A stretch of DNA of 14,808 nucleotides from Methanobacteriota archaeon. Lineage in GTDB: Archaea; Thermoplasmatota; Poseidoniia; Poseidoniales; Thalassarchaeaceae. Position 1 is the first letter of the stretch; each line of letters opens with the position of its first letter. The stretch covers positions 1 to 14,808 of the forward strand of contig NYST01000066.1 in assembly GCA_002683155.1 (NCBI GenBank). The letters are read 5' to 3'. Positions 6,793 to 13,177 of the stretch are shown here, piece after piece. Both the position numbers and the translations under genes were made by a program. The notes below the pieces were generated by a model. That model made no database searches. It had not been told where the DNA came from and was given only the letters and a program-made list of their open reading frames with translations.

Positions 6793-9453
6793 CTAAAACC
6801 ACTTGTCGAGAGAATCCTGCCTAGTTCCTTTCAACAGGTTCTTTTCGTCCCATCCAAATGCATCTGTTACTCTCCCTAGGGACTTAGCCAGCCTTCCGGC
6901 ATAGTACTCCCTATCATAATCCGGGGGATCTCCACCTATCTCGTCAACTAACCATGCTCTGACGCCGAGCTTCTTGTCACCCTCGTCTGGCTCGGTGACG
7001 ATATATCCGACCTTCATTCCAGGAGTGAACTGAAGTCCCGCGTCTATCCTCTGCTTGGCTGCTCGAACATAGGGCAAACCATCCGGGTTTGCATACACGC
7101 TGTCGAAGTCCCATTCGTTCTTCTTTGAGTCCCATCTCCCCTTGCAGGACCTACTAATGACCAGTTGTGAAGGATCAACATCCCCCTCTCTTACCCTGTC
7201 AATCACTGACTTCGTCATATCAACAGCCCCTATTGTGTTGCCATCAAGAATCATCTCGAACATCTGAGTCATTGTTTCTGAGAGAATCTGGAAGGAATCC
7301 GTCCTCCTAACCTCGTATCCTCTGATGAGCATCTCCTCCCTAGGCCATACTACCCTTCCTACGTAGCGCTTCTTAGCCCCGTGGCTGAAGAATGACGATA
7401 GGGCAGTCTCGAATTCTAACTCGGCTCCCTCCTTGGTGAACCTCTCTGCGAGTGACTCCCCAAACTCCATGGCTGCGCTCATAGCCCCTTCCCATTTCTC
7501 CAGATTCTCAGAATCTGTGGGCCTATTCTTGGGGGAGTCCTCGTCCACAGGGGCGCGTACGAAAATCGAGTCGGTATCCGAGTAGACCACGCTGTGCCCC
7601 TCGTCCTCAACCTTGGCAATGATCGATTTGATGTTGTGGCGCGCCCATTCGGTTATGCTCGCCCCAAGGCTTGGGTGCGTGAAGCGGTAGAAATTCGAAG
7701 CGAACACACCGTAGAACGAGTTCATGAGTATCTTTACGGCATACTGCAACTGGTCCTGCAGGAAGGCCTCCTCCTCGTCCCCCTCCTCATTTGCCTTCTT
7801 GAGAGCGGCCTTGTGGCTGTCCCTGCTCTGCATCAGGCCATCTAGGAGCTGAGGAACCAAACCCAGACGCTCTTTCTTGGAGATGTATCGGGTGCTAGTG
7901 GTGGGGGAAACGCTGTGAGAATCGTCCTCGATATCGTCCTTGACCAGGGTCGTTGAGCAGATGTTGTTCGAGATCATTATCGAGGGGTACATCGACTTGA
8001 AGTCGAGCACGACCACCCATGGTTCGACTCCGGGATCCACCTCATGGACGTATCCACCGGCTATCTTGCCCTGCTTCCTTGGTCCCTGGTTGGTATTGGG
8101 TACGGCAACCCCCTCTCTGTCTGCCAGACGTATCACGAGTGAGTCTATCCATCGACTGGTCGTGCTGGTCGCTGCTATGTCCACCGTGGTCAGTGATACG
8201 GATGCTAAAGCCTCCTTCCTAGCTATCGACTTCAGATTGTCCAATATGTCCAGAGGCAGGACGGTGTCCCTGACGCAGTACTCCAGGACCTCGTCCGGCC
8301 TCGCAGCCCATTCCTCGTCCATCTTGCTCGCATCGATGTCCATCTTGTGCATCTCGTCGTCATCGGGCCACAGAAGCTTGGAGACGTACTTTAGGGACTC
8401 TCTCTGGGGCCTCAGGGTCTGCCTTGCTTGCCACCAGGCATCGAGGGGGATCCTCCCCTTGATTGTCCAGACCCTGTTCTGCTCCCTATTGGGGAAAATC
8501 CTGCCAGGCCTCCTCCATCCCTTCTTTATCTCGCTATCAGACATAGGAACTCTCCCCCATCCCAGAAGGGGCGCGCGATCGACTTCGGAGTTTGGCGAGA
8601 TATCCTCCGACCTCTCTTCCATCCTAGGCAAGTCGAAGTTGTCGATGTTGTAACCAGTGATGAAGTCCGGGTCCTCTGTTCTGACCACTTCTGTCAGCTT
8701 CTCGAGTATCTCTGTCTCTGCTCCAGTAATCGGGTACTCTGTCCTCTGCCCCCCCCTATCTACTATGGCCGCCGCACAGAGTATCGTGTTGTCAGCTATG
8801 CTGGTCTCTAGATCGAACGACATGGTGACGAATGGAGCGGGAAACGGGTCCGCCCTCTGAAGCCCCGTGATGTCGCAGGATACCACCATGTCGAGGGGGT
8901 AGAGGCCAGAGCCTCCGACAGCCACAATCCTACTCTGTGCAAGTGCTCTGTCTGTTGTCTCGGGGGTCTTCGCCTCTTCCGGTGCCCGTTCTCCAGCCCA
9001 GAGGACCTCTCCGCTCATTCGAATGTGGGGGCCAAGATCAAGATCAAGCAAAAGCCTCTGCACGAATAGTATGTCTGCGCTGGTGACGGTCCACCCAAGG
9101 CCCGAGAGGGCCTTCCTAACGCTACGAACCTTGGTAGTGTCCCTGACGAATACCCTGTAGTGTGGCCGCACCTTGCCATCCCTAGTGGAGAGCTTCATCC
9201 CACTCGGCTCGGGATCACTGCGAACATCCTTGGTCTCGGACACCTTTTCCAAGGACAAATTAGGAGTTGGCAGAGCCTCATCTGTGGAGGGGTCGGATAT
9301 CTCGACATAGGGCTTGAGGCCGTTCACAAGTAGCAGGGTCGAGTGGCCTGCTCTGGATCTGCACCAGAGCTCTATCACAGTCTTCGGCTCGCCTTCGTCT
9401 TGCCATGCTCGATTGTCTCCAGAGACTATGCAGACATCCTCATCCCATTGCAT
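6793..9453 (-). CDS. polB: DNA polymerase B (family B, replicative, proofreading)
   Basis: This 886-residue enzyme copies DNA and proofreads. The 3'-5' exonuclease motifs are ExoI SFDLET (Asp214, Glu216), ExoII GYNIDNFD (267-274) and ExoIII YCVRD (Tyr392, Asp396). The polymerase motifs are A DFKSMYPSI (Asp484), B KILMNSFYG (574-582) and C YSDTDS (Asp626, Asp628). All catalytic residues are present. The last eight residues, QDSLDKWF, form a PIP box for binding the PCNA sliding clamp. Length is somewhat above the usual 780-850 for archaeal PolB. Start choice: ATG 9453 has GGTGA (9458-9462) 4 nt before it, while the in-frame ATG 9465 has its purine stretch abutting the codon; 9465 would add four residues. 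The gene is divergent from ilvE. Confidence 0.96.
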   Translation of the reverse strand: MQWDEDVCIVSGDNRAWQDEGEPKTVIELWCRSRAGHSTLLLVNGLKPYVEISDPSTDEALPTPNLSLEKVSETKDVRSDPEPSGMKLSTRDGKVRPHYRVFVRDTTKVRSVRKALSGLGWTVTSADILFVQRLLLDLDLGPHIRMSGEVLWAGERAPEEAKTPETTDRALAQSRIVAVGGSGLYPLDMVVSCDITGLQRADPFPAPFVTMSFDLETSIADNTILCAAAIVDRGGQRTEYPITGAETEILEKLTEVVRTEDPDFITGYNIDNFDLPRMEERSEDISPNSEVDRAPLLGWGRVPMSDSEIKKGWRRPGRIFPNREQNRVWTIKGRIPLDAWWQARQTLRPQRESLKYVSKLLWPDDDEMHKMDIDASKMDEEWAARPDEVLEYCVRDTVLPLDILDNLKSIARKEALASVSLTTVDIAATSTTSRWIDSLVIRLADREGVAVPNTNQGPRKQGKIAGGYVHEVDPGVEPWVVVLDFKSMYPSIMISNNICSTTLVKDDIEDDSHSVSPTTSTRYISKKERLGLVPQLLDGLMQSRDSHKAALKKANEEGDEEEAFLQDQLQYAVKILMNSFYGVFASNFYRFTHPSLGASITEWARHNIKSIIAKVEDEGHSVVYSDTDSIFVRAPVDEDSPKNRPTDSENLEKWEGAMSAAMEFGESLAERFTKEGAELEFETALSSFFSHGAKKRYVGRVVWPREEMLIRGYEVRRTDSFQILSETMTQMFEMILDGNTIGAVDMTKSVIDRVREGDVDPSQLVISRSCKGRWDSKKNEWDFDSVYANPDGLPYVRAAKQRIDAGLQFTPGMKVGYIVTEPDEGDKKLGVRAWLVDEIGGDPPDYDREYYAGRLAKSLGRVTDAFGWDEKNLLKGTRQDSLDKWF

Positions 9454-9489
9454 TAGTTCACCCATCCACCTGCCAAGGCTGCTGCTCTA

Positions 9490-9507
9490 CCTCACGTCAT
9501 CGTGAGG
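9490..9507. promoter_or_regulatory. Perfect 7-bp inverted repeat in the polB/ilvE gap, possible operator
   Basis: CCTCACG (9490-9496), spacer TCAT and CGTGAGG (9501-9507) form a perfect palindrome in the gap between the divergent polB and ilvE starts. The right arm contains the purine-rich stretch just before ATG 9518, so a repressor bound here, or an RNA hairpin, could affect ilvE expression. No protein is known to me to bind this sequence, and no convincing TATA box was seen in the gap. Confidence 0.4.
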
Positions 9508-9517
9508 GGCCATAACC

Positions 9518-10618
9518 ATGCCGGGGGGGTCTCCAGCGGAACCGTTGAAAGCCGAGGCGTTCCCCTCCGCAACAATTGGGGTGCGAGGAATGAGTGAGGA
9601 CGCTGAGCCAGAGATAGACTGGGACTCACTCACTTTCAGCTTCACGCAAACCGATCGCATGTACATAGCGACATGCAAGCAAGGGGAAGAATGGGATAAA
9701 GGGGCTATGCAGGACTTCCAAAACCTGAGCCTATCCCCCGCCGCTGGCGTGATCAACTATGGCCAGGGCCTGTTTGAGGGGATGAAGGCACAGTATGCTG
9801 AGGATGGCAGCGTGGTTCTTTTCCGGCCCAGCGACAACGCGCAGAGATCGCGAGAGGGCGCTCGAAGGCTTGGAATGCCCCCGGTCCCAGAGGACATGTT
9901 CCTCGATGCTGTGGAGAGGACCGTGAGGGAGAACATCAGATGGGTTCCCCCGATGGGCAAGGGGGCCCTGTATGTCAGACCCCTCCTCTTCGGCAGCGGA
10001 GCGATTCTAGGTGTCGCTCCTGCCCCCGAGTTCACATTCCTTGTCTACGTCTCCCCGGTGGGGCCTTATTTCAAGGGAGGAATTACTCCTACATCTCTAA
10101 GAGTATCAGAAGAGTTTCACAGGGCTGCCCCAGGAGGTTCGGGGGGAGTCAAGGCGATTGGAAACTACGCACCGGGAATGGTACCCTCTAAGATGGCCAA
10201 GAAGGAGGGCTACTCAGAGATAATCTACCTGGATGCAGTCAATCATAGGTACATCGAGGAGGTCGGCGCTGCCAATTTCTTCTGCGTAAAGGACGGGGTC
10301 ATATCCACGCCTGAGCTGACCGGGACAATTCTCCCGGGCGTAACGAGGGCATCCGTGATGGAACTCGCAGAGTCCAAGGGATACGAGGTTAGGGAGGAGA
10401 AGATCGATGTCGAATACGCGCTTGAGGCGGACGAATGCTTCTGCGTCGGAACAGCAGCTGTTATTTCCGCAATCGGAACCATAGAGCACGGAGATCGAGT
10501 GGTAGAGTACTGCGGAGGGAATGTCGGCCCGATAGCCATGGAGATGTACGACGCCTTGACGGCCATCCAGCAAAGGCGCGCACCAGACGAGTTCGGATGG
10601 ACCGTCACAGTGGCATAG
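9518..10618 (+). CDS. ilvE: Branched-chain amino acid aminotransferase (PLP fold type IV, plant/bacterial long type)
   Basis: This 366-residue enzyme swaps the amino group between glutamate and 2-oxo acids to make or break down leucine, isoleucine and valine. The family pattern is clear: LSPAAGVINYGQGLFEGMKA (72-91), WVPPMGKGALYVRPLLFGSG (142-161), PAPEFTFLVYVSPVGPYFKG (168-187) and VKAIGNYAPG (211-220), with Lys212 as the residue expected to hold pyridoxal phosphate. EEVGAANFF (247-255) and the TGTILPGVTR stretch follow. The GLFEGMKA and SPVGPYFKG wording matches the long plant/yeast/bacterial BCAT branch rather than the shorter E. coli type. The start is open: ATG 9518 follows GAGGGG by 8 nt, but ATG 9590 (GGTG 6 nt before) fits the family N-terminus better and would drop 24 low-complexity residues. 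Confidence 0.95.
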   Translation: MPGGSPAEPLKAEAFPSATIGVRGMSEDAEPEIDWDSLTFSFTQTDRMYIATCKQGEEWDKGAMQDFQNLSLSPAAGVINYGQGLFEGMKAQYAEDGSVVLFRPSDNAQRSREGARRLGMPPVPEDMFLDAVERTVRENIRWVPPMGKGALYVRPLLFGSGAILGVAPAPEFTFLVYVSPVGPYFKGGITPTSLRVSEEFHRAAPGGSGGVKAIGNYAPGMVPSKMAKKEGYSEIIYLDAVNHRYIEEVGAANFFCVKDGVISTPELTGTILPGVTRASVMELAESKGYEVREEKIDVEYALEADECFCVGTAAVISAIGTIEHGDRVVEYCGGNVGPIAMEMYDALTAIQQRRAPDEFGWTVTVA

Positions 10619-10624
10619 GCCACT
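10609..10624. terminator. Hairpin over the ilvE stop codon
   Basis: AGTGGC (10609-10614), loop ATAG and GCCACT (10619-10624) form a perfect 6-bp stem with the ilvE stop codon TAG in the loop. It touches a second hairpin at 10625-10646. Together they fill the narrow join between convergent ilvE and the GNAT gene. A transcript-end or stability role is inferred from position; no T-run follows. Confidence 0.35.
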
Positions 10625-10646
10625 TGGTCCTAATTCTTCAGGACCA
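10625..10646. terminator. Perfect 7-bp hairpin at the ilvE/GNAT junction
   Basis: TGGTCCT (10625-10631), an 8-nt AT-rich loop and AGGACCA (10640-10646) form a perfect stem that overlaps the last codons of the minus-strand GNAT gene. As a symmetric element between convergent genes it could end or protect both transcripts. Archaeal terminators usually need T-tracts, which are not obvious here. Confidence 0.4.
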
Positions 10647-11031
10647 TTCCTCTAGAGTTTGGTAGAGAAGGGACGAAGCCCCACTTCTCGTAGAATCCAT
10701 CAATGTCCGCCATGAGATTGATGTATGCATTTGGGGGGGCTTCTCTGAGTAAATAGTCCATCAGCGCATTCATGATCATCGTGCCTCCTCCCTTTCTCTG
10801 GAACTCCTCAATTACCAGCATGTCGCAGATTACGAAAATCGTCCCCCCATCCCCTATCACTCTGCCCATTCCAACGATTTCACTCGAACTCTCGAGACGC
10901 AGTAGAACAGAGAAAAGCTCCTGTCCCAGACCTTTCTTAGCGCCTTCAGGTGAACGTGGACGCATGCCTGCTCTGACTCTTAGACTGAGGAACTCCCCAA
11001 CGTCTGGAGTTCCTTCCTCCAACTTGAACAA
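10630..11031 (-). CDS. GNAT family N-acetyltransferase
   Basis: This is a small acetyl-CoA-dependent acetyltransferase of about 133 residues. It shows the GNAT core: a VGMGRVIGDGG strand pair (about 53-63), CDMLVIEEFQRKGGGTMIM with the acetyl-CoA pyrophosphate loop QRKGGG (78-83), and the late FYEKWGF motif (113-119). This pattern matches short, stand-alone GNATs of unknown substrate found in many bacteria and archaea. The proposed start is TTG 11031, 4 nt after the SRP19 stop, which gives the usual family length. A GTG at 11103 is also in frame, but it would overlap SRP19 by 68 nt and add 24 charged residues that look like a shadow of the SRP19 basic tail. It is likely co-transcribed with SRP19. 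Confidence 0.85.
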   Translation of the reverse strand: MFKLEEGTPDVGEFLSLRVRAGMRPRSPEGAKKGLGQELFSVLLRLESSSEIVGMGRVIGDGGTIFVICDMLVIEEFQRKGGGTMIMNALMDYLLREAPPNAYINLMADIDGFYEKWGFVPSLPNSRGMVLKN

Positions 11032-11035
11032 GGCC

Positions 11036-11473
11036 TCACTTCCGACCGAATTTCTTCTTCCTTTGTCCGCTCTTTCGATGCTTGAACGACTTTCGCTGAG
11101 CACGTCTCCTTCGATCGCCCTTGGCAGGTCCTCTTGTTACATCCTTGCCCTGCTCCTTAGCATCCTCGGATCTCTTCCTGAGTGCAGTTCCTATTGCCTT
11201 CATCACTCCTTCTTTGCTGCTGGCGCCAGTTACTTCGAAGACGTGCTTGGGAGGCATAATTAGTCTGCCTTCCTTTGCAAATGGCCTAGAGGGGTGACTA
11301 GCCTCGGGCTCCTGCCTCATCTTTCTAATTCCGGCACTGCGGGCGGCCCATACCACCGACTCCAATGTCGGCTTTGGGATGCTTGCCTCCTTCGGGACCC
11401 TTCGGCCGTCTGAACGACTAATCCTAGAGTCGAAGTATCCGGTCCACAGGGTCATCTCCTCCTTTGCCGCCAT
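11036..11473 (-). CDS. srp19: Signal recognition particle 19 kDa protein (SRP19)
   Basis: This 145-residue protein binds the tips of helices 6 and 8 of SRP RNA so that SRP54 can load, an early step in targeting proteins to the membrane. The N-terminal half carries the family pattern: TLWTGYFDSRISRSDGRRVP (8-27), KPTLESVVWAARSAGI (34-49), then a short basic strand and PPKHVFEV (74-81). The rest (about 97-145) is a Lys/Arg-rich tail, longer than in many archaeal SRP19 proteins (about 90-100 residues), ending in a run of KKKFGRK. The tail may contact RNA. The start ATG 11473 has GGCGA 4 nt before it. It lies 47 nt after eS8 and directly before the GNAT gene. No SRP RNA gene was seen in the window. 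Confidence 0.88.
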   Translation of the reverse strand: MAAKEEMTLWTGYFDSRISRSDGRRVPKEASIPKPTLESVVWAARSAGIRKMRQEPEASHPSRPFAKEGRLIMPPKHVFEVTGASSKEGVMKAIGTALRKRSEDAKEQGKDVTRGPAKGDRRRRAQRKSFKHRKSGQRKKKFGRK

Positions 11474-11520
11474 GCTATCGCCCTATCCCTGAGTGCTGTG
11501 TGACTTGAGGGCTTCGTGCC

Positions 11521-11913
11521 TCATTCTTCCACGAGTACGCCGCTGACTACGCCGTGCATACCAGGTCTGCTTGTCACCCTGACTAGGCCTTTGTCCGTTT
11601 CCAGAACTGCCCCCTTAGTCACGATGTTCCTCCTCACGTAGTTTGGATCCGCATCATTTCCGACTACGTTCTTGACGGTGGCTCTCACTGTCTTTCCGTC
11701 CTTGGAATTGACGTTGACATGGTTGACTGACAGGATCCTAACCGTCTGTGAGCCCGCCCTTTTGCGGTAGTTCTTGCGAGCATCGACCTCTCCCACGTAA
11801 GCGAGTTGTTCCTCGCTCGCGACTTCGGTCCTGCGCTTGCCTCTGTAGCGGTTCGGGCGCTTCAGACGTCCGCCCGTGGGCTTCCTGCGGGAAATGCCGT
11901 GCCACTTCGCCAT
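11521..11913 (-). CDS. rps8e: Small ribosomal subunit protein eS8
   Basis: This 130-residue protein is eS8, a 30S protein found in archaea and eukaryotes but not bacteria. Its start, MAKWHGISRRKPTGGRLKRP, is the family's hallmark: a basic GRR/KPTGG loop that contacts 16S rRNA. It continues with VRILSVNHVNV (about 58-68) and ends in a GAVLETDKGLVRVTSRPGMH...GVLVEE segment, also typical. Length is normal for archaea. A TATA box is centred about 27 nt before the ATG with no clear ribosome binding site, which suggests a leaderless mRNA. SRP19 and a GNAT gene follow on the same strand and probably share the transcript. Confidence 0.97.
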   Translation of the reverse strand: MAKWHGISRRKPTGGRLKRPNRYRGKRRTEVASEEQLAYVGEVDARKNYRKRAGSQTVRILSVNHVNVNSKDGKTVRATVKNVVGNDADPNYVRRNIVTKGAVLETDKGLVRVTSRPGMHGVVSGVLVEE

Positions 11914-11935
11914 GCGTCCCGCCGACCTGCCTGCC

Positions 11936-11945
11936 TTATTTCAAA
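11936..11945 (-). promoter_or_regulatory. TATA box of eS8, probably leaderless
   Basis: On the minus strand, TTTGAAATAA lies alone in a GC-rich gap of 51 nt and is centred about 27 nt before the A of the eS8 start codon. With the normal archaeal TATA spacing, transcription would begin at or within a base or two of the ATG. Confidence 0.5.
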
Positions 11946-11964
11946 CGATTGGAGGTCTAGATTT

Positions 11965-12588
11965 CTACTTCCAATGCTCACCTAGGTCTGTAGCAGCAGA
12001 CTCAATTGCTTCTGTGAGCTCTTCGTAGTTCATAGCTACGGGGAATTGTGGAAACTCGTCGATCACATTATCTGGGGGTCTGAATAGAATCCCCGCACTC
12101 GCAGTTGAGAGCATGGTCGTGTCATTGTAGGAATCACCAGCGGCGATGACGTGGTAGTTCATTCCCATTAGAGACTCAACCGTCTTGCGTTTGTGGTCAT
12201 CATACCTGATATTCCAGCCCTCTATCCTTCCACTATCGCCGATAACCAAAGTGTGACACAATAGGGTCGGGTAACCCAATTTCGCCATCATTGGCTTTGC
12301 AAACTGGGAGAATGTGTCCGAGAGGATAAGAGTGGGCCACCTCGACTCCAGTGATTGGAGAAAACCCAACGCCCCTTCCATAGGCTCCATGGAATCGATA
12401 GTAGACGTGATGTCCGCTATCTTGATGTCATGCTGATCGAGTATTTCCAGCCTATATCTCATCAGGCGATCGTAGTCAGGCTCTTCCCTTGTTGTCCTTC
12501 TGAGTGCCTCTATTCCCGTTCTCTCAGCGACATTGATCCAAATCTCGGGTATCAGTACGCCCTCAAGGTCGAGGCACACAGCAAGCAT
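11965..12588 (-). CDS. thrH: ThrH-type HAD phosphatase: phosphoserine phosphatase / phosphoserine:homoserine phosphotransferase
   Basis: This 207-residue HAD-family enzyme closely recalls Pseudomonas ThrH (205 residues), which removes phosphate from phosphoserine and can pass it to homoserine, linking serine and threonine synthesis. HAD motif I is DLEG (Asp7, Glu9), the DxE form typical of ThrH, where most HAD phosphatases have DxD. Motif II is LSDT (Ser90), the motif III Lys is around Lys133 and motif IV is AAGDSYNDTTML (149-160, with Asp152 and Asp156). Stretches such as GVLIPEIW, GYPTLLCH and NVIDEFPQFP also fit. The frame stays open to 12708, but all family similarity begins at ATG 12588, so that start is used. 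The gene is divergent from the PUA gene and 51 nt upstream of eS8. Which of the two activities dominates cannot be read from sequence. Confidence 0.9.
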   Translation of the reverse strand: MLAVCLDLEGVLIPEIWINVAERTGIEALRRTTREEPDYDRLMRYRLEILDQHDIKIADITSTIDSMEPMEGALGFLQSLESRWPTLILSDTFSQFAKPMMAKLGYPTLLCHTLVIGDSGRIEGWNIRYDDHKRKTVESLMGMNYHVIAAGDSYNDTTMLSTASAGILFRPPDNVIDEFPQFPVAMNYEELTEAIESAATDLGEHWK

Positions 12589-12664
12589 CGGACAGCGCTG
12601 AGGGCTCCGCGCTTCAAGTGTGCGCTTTCGGCATGTTCTTCCGCCTCCCTGCATGTGGGTAATC

Positions 12665-13165
12665 ATGGTGGACAAGAGGCTCAGGAGGAGGACCCCGGTG
12701 AGGATCAAGCAGATCAGGGGTGTTGCGGATGAGTTGACTTCGTGGATAGGTCATGAGGTGAACCTCGATGGTTTTCTCGAGCAGGCTCACTATCAGGAAA
12801 CCGACCTTATTCTAGTGGATAGGGTTCCTCTCGCGATGAGGATAGAGATTGGCGGAGAAATGAGATGGTACCCAACGTTGAAGGGAATTTCCGAGTGGAG
12901 TGTTGAGAGCTCATGGGTGGCTGTTGACGGAGGCGCGATACCATTTCTGGAAAACGGGGCCGATTGCATGGGCGCGGGAATACACATTGCCGACCCCTCG
13001 CTTCAGAAAGGGGACTTCGTCTGGATTAGGAGCCAGGAGACCGGAGAGCCAATCGCGTCAGGGACAGCATTGCACGACGGCGGGGAGATGATGTCCATGA
13101 CAAAGGGGAAGGCTATTTCCACGATTCACTGGATAGGTGATGACCTTTGGAATCTTGAGACATAG
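12665..13165 (+). CDS. PUA-domain RNA-binding protein, archaeal MCT-1/Tma20-like
   Basis: This protein of about 166 residues has an N-terminal pre-PUA region and a C-terminal PUA domain (about 83-163). The PUA pattern is clear: VAVDGGAIPFLENGADCMGAGI, then KGDFVWI, ASGTALHDGGEMM, and KGKAISTIHWIGDDLW. This combination matches the archaeal relatives of MCT-1/Tma20 and the N-terminal part of eIF2D, ribosome-associated factors with a role in re-initiation or recycling. Function in archaea is little known, so the role is inferred. The basic start KRLRRRTPVRIKQ suits RNA binding. ATG 12665 is chosen because the residues before it do not look like the family; ATG 12653 is an alternative. It is the first gene of a tight plus-strand cluster and is divergent from thrH (76 nt). 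Confidence 0.82.
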   Translation: MVDKRLRRRTPVRIKQIRGVADELTSWIGHEVNLDGFLEQAHYQETDLILVDRVPLAMRIEIGGEMRWYPTLKGISEWSVESSWVAVDGGAIPFLENGADCMGAGIHIADPSLQKGDFVWIRSQETGEPIASGTALHDGGEMMSMTKGKAISTIHWIGDDLWNLET

Positions 13166-13177
13166 TGCCTCACATTG

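Noticed and set aside
6731..6802. Longer N-terminus for the PKD lipoprotein
   Set aside because: It would bury the signal peptide 24 residues inside the protein and overlap the end of polB. The start at 6730 puts the lipobox at Cys23, as expected.
7940..8653. A long open frame of 237 codons on the plus strand
   Set aside because: It is antisense to the polB core (motif A and exonuclease regions), whose conserved motifs leave no doubt about the coding strand. The plus-strand translation looks like no protein family.
12596..12614. Inverted repeat AGCGC...GCGCT in the thrH/PUA gap
   Set aside because: The arms are only 5 bp with a 10-nt spacer and of GC-rich simple composition, so chance is a sufficient explanation.
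12589..12708. N-terminal extension of the ThrH-like frame, with a hydrophobic start
   Set aside because: The extra 40 residues have no counterpart in ThrH, overlap the divergent PUA gene, and contain Arg/Cys-rich low-quality sequence.
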